Shown: piece by piece, positions 14,242 through 15,291 of the stretch
How positions within the stretch are numbered: position 1 is the stretch's first letter
Layout: each line of letters begins with the position of its first letter
Source: UBA4716 sp036310525
GTDB lineage: Bacteria > Bacillota > Clostridia > UBA1381
Direction: 5' to 3'
NCBI GenBank assembly: GCA_036310525.1
Contig: JAXJRQ010000088.1
Coordinates: forward strand, 1 to 15,291
Length of the DNA stretch: 15,291 nucleotides
Program-made: the position numbers and the translations under genes
The notes under the pieces: model-generated
The model's database searches: none
Told to the model about the DNA's origin: nothing
The model's input: the letters and a program-made list of their open reading frames with translations, nothing else

Positions 14242-15201
14242 TTACCAAATACTGTGTTCAGTCCATTTTCTGCTGAGATAATTTGCCGTCAGGACAAGAA
14301 CCAGACCAACAAGCGACTCAAACATACCAACGGCCGCACTAAAGCTGTAGTCCATCTTTCCGATACCCATTCTGTACACATATGTACCTATTACATCGGC
14401 TGTGTCATATACAAGCGGATTGTACATCGTGAGGATATGCTCTGTCCCCGCGTCGAGTATATGACCTATTGTCAGAATGAACATCATTATAATAGTCGGA
14501 ACTATAGATGGAAGCGTGATGCTTATCATACGGCGGAAGCGTGACGCACCGTCTACCTCTGCCGCCTCATACATTTCCTGGTCTATGCCGGCTATGGCGG
14601 CAATGAACACGATTGAGTTCCAGCCGACTGTCTTCCAGCCGTGAGACAGAATCATGACCCATCTGAAATATCTGTTGTCATATAGGAAGGGAACCGGCTG
14701 ACCGCCGAGCTTAACTATCAGGTTGTTAAGCAGACCCCCCGAGGTGGAAAGTATATTGAAGAATATACCCGCCACGATTATCCATGACAAAAAGTATGGA
14801 AAGTATATAACCGTCTGAATCGTCTTTTTAAGCGTAAGGCTTCGTATTTCGTTCAGAAACAGTGCGATGGCGATGGGTGCCGGAAACAGAAGCACTATTT
14901 TTGTCACGCTTATGGCAAGGGTGTTTCCCAGTATCTTATAAAACTCATCATATGTAAACAGCTTTGCAAAATTGGCAAACCCTACCCATTCGCTTCCCGT
15001 TATACCCTTGAAAATATTATAGTTCTGAAAAGCAATAACCAGTCCGCCCATCGGTATATACTTAAAGATAAAGAGATATACCAATGCCGGCAAAAGCAAC
15101 AGATACAAATCGATGTTGTTTATAAAAAGTGTTCGGTTTTTCTGTCTCCGAAGCTTTTTCTCTGCGGCTGTTTCCGCTTTTTTTACTGTTTTCGCTGTCA
15201 C
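14242..15201 (-). CDS. CUT1 sugar ABC importer permease, LplB/YtcP-partner type
   Basis: This 319-residue membrane protein is the other half of the channel. After a basic N-terminal tail, helices appear at about 31-48, 95-115, 128-150, 182-205, 231-250 and 289-306. The segment YIPMGGLVIAFQNYNIFKGI and the loop EWVGFANF are characteristic of LplB-like permeases. The EAA motif reads EAAEVDGASRFRRMISITLP (212-231), intact for contact with the ATPase. The start is a GTG at 15201, supported by AGGAAG five bases upstream. It begins 18 bases after the stop of the preceding partial gene, so it is probably not the first gene of the operon. No ATPase gene is next to it; partners of this subfamily commonly use a shared MsmX-like ATPase encoded elsewhere. 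Confidence 0.94.
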   Translation of the reverse strand: MTAKTVKKAETAAEKKLRRQKNRTLFINNIDLYLLLLPALVYLFIFKYIPMGGLVIAFQNYNIFKGITGSEWVGFANFAKLFTYDEFYKILGNTLAISVTKIVLLFPAPIAIALFLNEIRSLTLKKTIQTVIYFPYFLSWIIVAGIFFNILSTSGGLLNNLIVKLGGQPVPFLYDNRYFRWVMILSHGWKTVGWNSIVFIAAIAGIDQEMYEAAEVDGASRFRRMISITLPSIVPTIIMMFILTIGHILDAGTEHILTMYNPLVYDTADVIGTYVYRMGIGKMDYSFSAAVGMFESLVGLVLVLTANYLSRKWTEHSIW

Positions 15202-15206
15202 TTGTT

Positions 15207-15213
15207 CTTCCTC
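15207..15213 (-). promoter_or_regulatory. Ribosome binding site supporting the GTG start of the first permease
   Basis: GAGGAAG on the minus strand, five bases ahead of GTG 15201. The frame has no better-placed ATG before the first membrane helix, so the GTG start is preferred. Confidence 0.75.
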
Positions 15214-15219
15214 ACAATC

Positions 15220-15291
15220 TTAATAGTTTATTATCATATTGTTTTTCAGAGTAATATCATTTATAACCGGTGCAAGAGTGTCCGCGTCCCA
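15220..15291 (-). CDS. Partial CDS: last 23 codons of an unidentified upstream gene
   Basis: Of the three minus-strand frames entering the window from the right, this one stays open longest and ends at a TAA (15222-15220) placed 18 bases before the next gene; the other two meet stops sooner. The encoded tail ends in VINDITLKNNMIINY. The tail is too short to assign a family. It shows no membrane segment or anchor motif. Its tight spacing to the permease gene makes it likely to belong to the same operon. Confidence 0.6.
   Translation of the reverse strand, partial: WDADTLAPVINDITLKNNMIINY

Noticed and set aside
1..15291. CRISPR arrays, tRNA or rRNA genes, insertion sequences
   Set aside because: No spaced repeat arrays, cloverleaf-like sequences, transposase motifs or terminal inverted repeats were seen. 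Spacers total only a few hundred bases, none longer than 75.

Overview
All nine genes visible in this window lie on the minus strand, so the locus reads from right (15291) to left (1). Spacers run from 1 to 75 bases, most genes have a clear Shine-Dalgarno sequence, and I see no factor-independent terminator or convincing promoter between genes. I read it as part of one long operon that starts before and continues beyond the window. Gram-positive lipoprotein and signal-peptide types, S-layer homology (SLH) domains, strong AGGAGG-type ribosome sites and a LplB/YtcP/YtcQ-type sugar importer point to a Bacillota organism, most likely a polysaccharide-degrading member of the Clostridia from a gut-like habitat. 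That placement is inference.

Layout in transcription order: the last 23 codons of an unidentified gene (15220-15291); two membrane permeases of a CUT1 carbohydrate ABC importer (14242-15201, 13330-14226); its lipoprotein solute-binding subunit (11769-13262); a secreted protein with three N-terminal SLH domains and about 680 residues of unassigned beta-rich sequence (9021-11693); a secreted protein with two jelly-roll-like modules, helical spacers, an Ig-like domain and three C-terminal SLH domains (6208-9009); two secreted GH2-type TIM-barrel paralogues with golvesin-like N-terminal modules (3006-6185, 88-2949); and the first 28 codons of a probably cytoplasmic protein (1-86). No ATPase gene for the importer is present.

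Proposed cooperation (inference): this is a Gram-positive polysaccharide-utilisation locus. The two SLH proteins would sit on the cell wall and hold or organise glycan. The two secreted glycoside hydrolases would cut it. The lipoprotein and two permeases would import the oligosaccharides using a shared ATPase encoded elsewhere, and the flanking partial genes may complete breakdown. The substrate cannot be read from the sequence.

Most notable points: a C-terminal LolA/LppX-like fold apparently fused to one hydrolase; a jelly-roll-like module seemingly present twice in an SLH protein and once in the other hydrolase; a large uncharacterised SLH protein; two hairpins without U-tracts inside the operon; and a two-copy 16-bp tandem repeat just upstream of the binding-protein gene.
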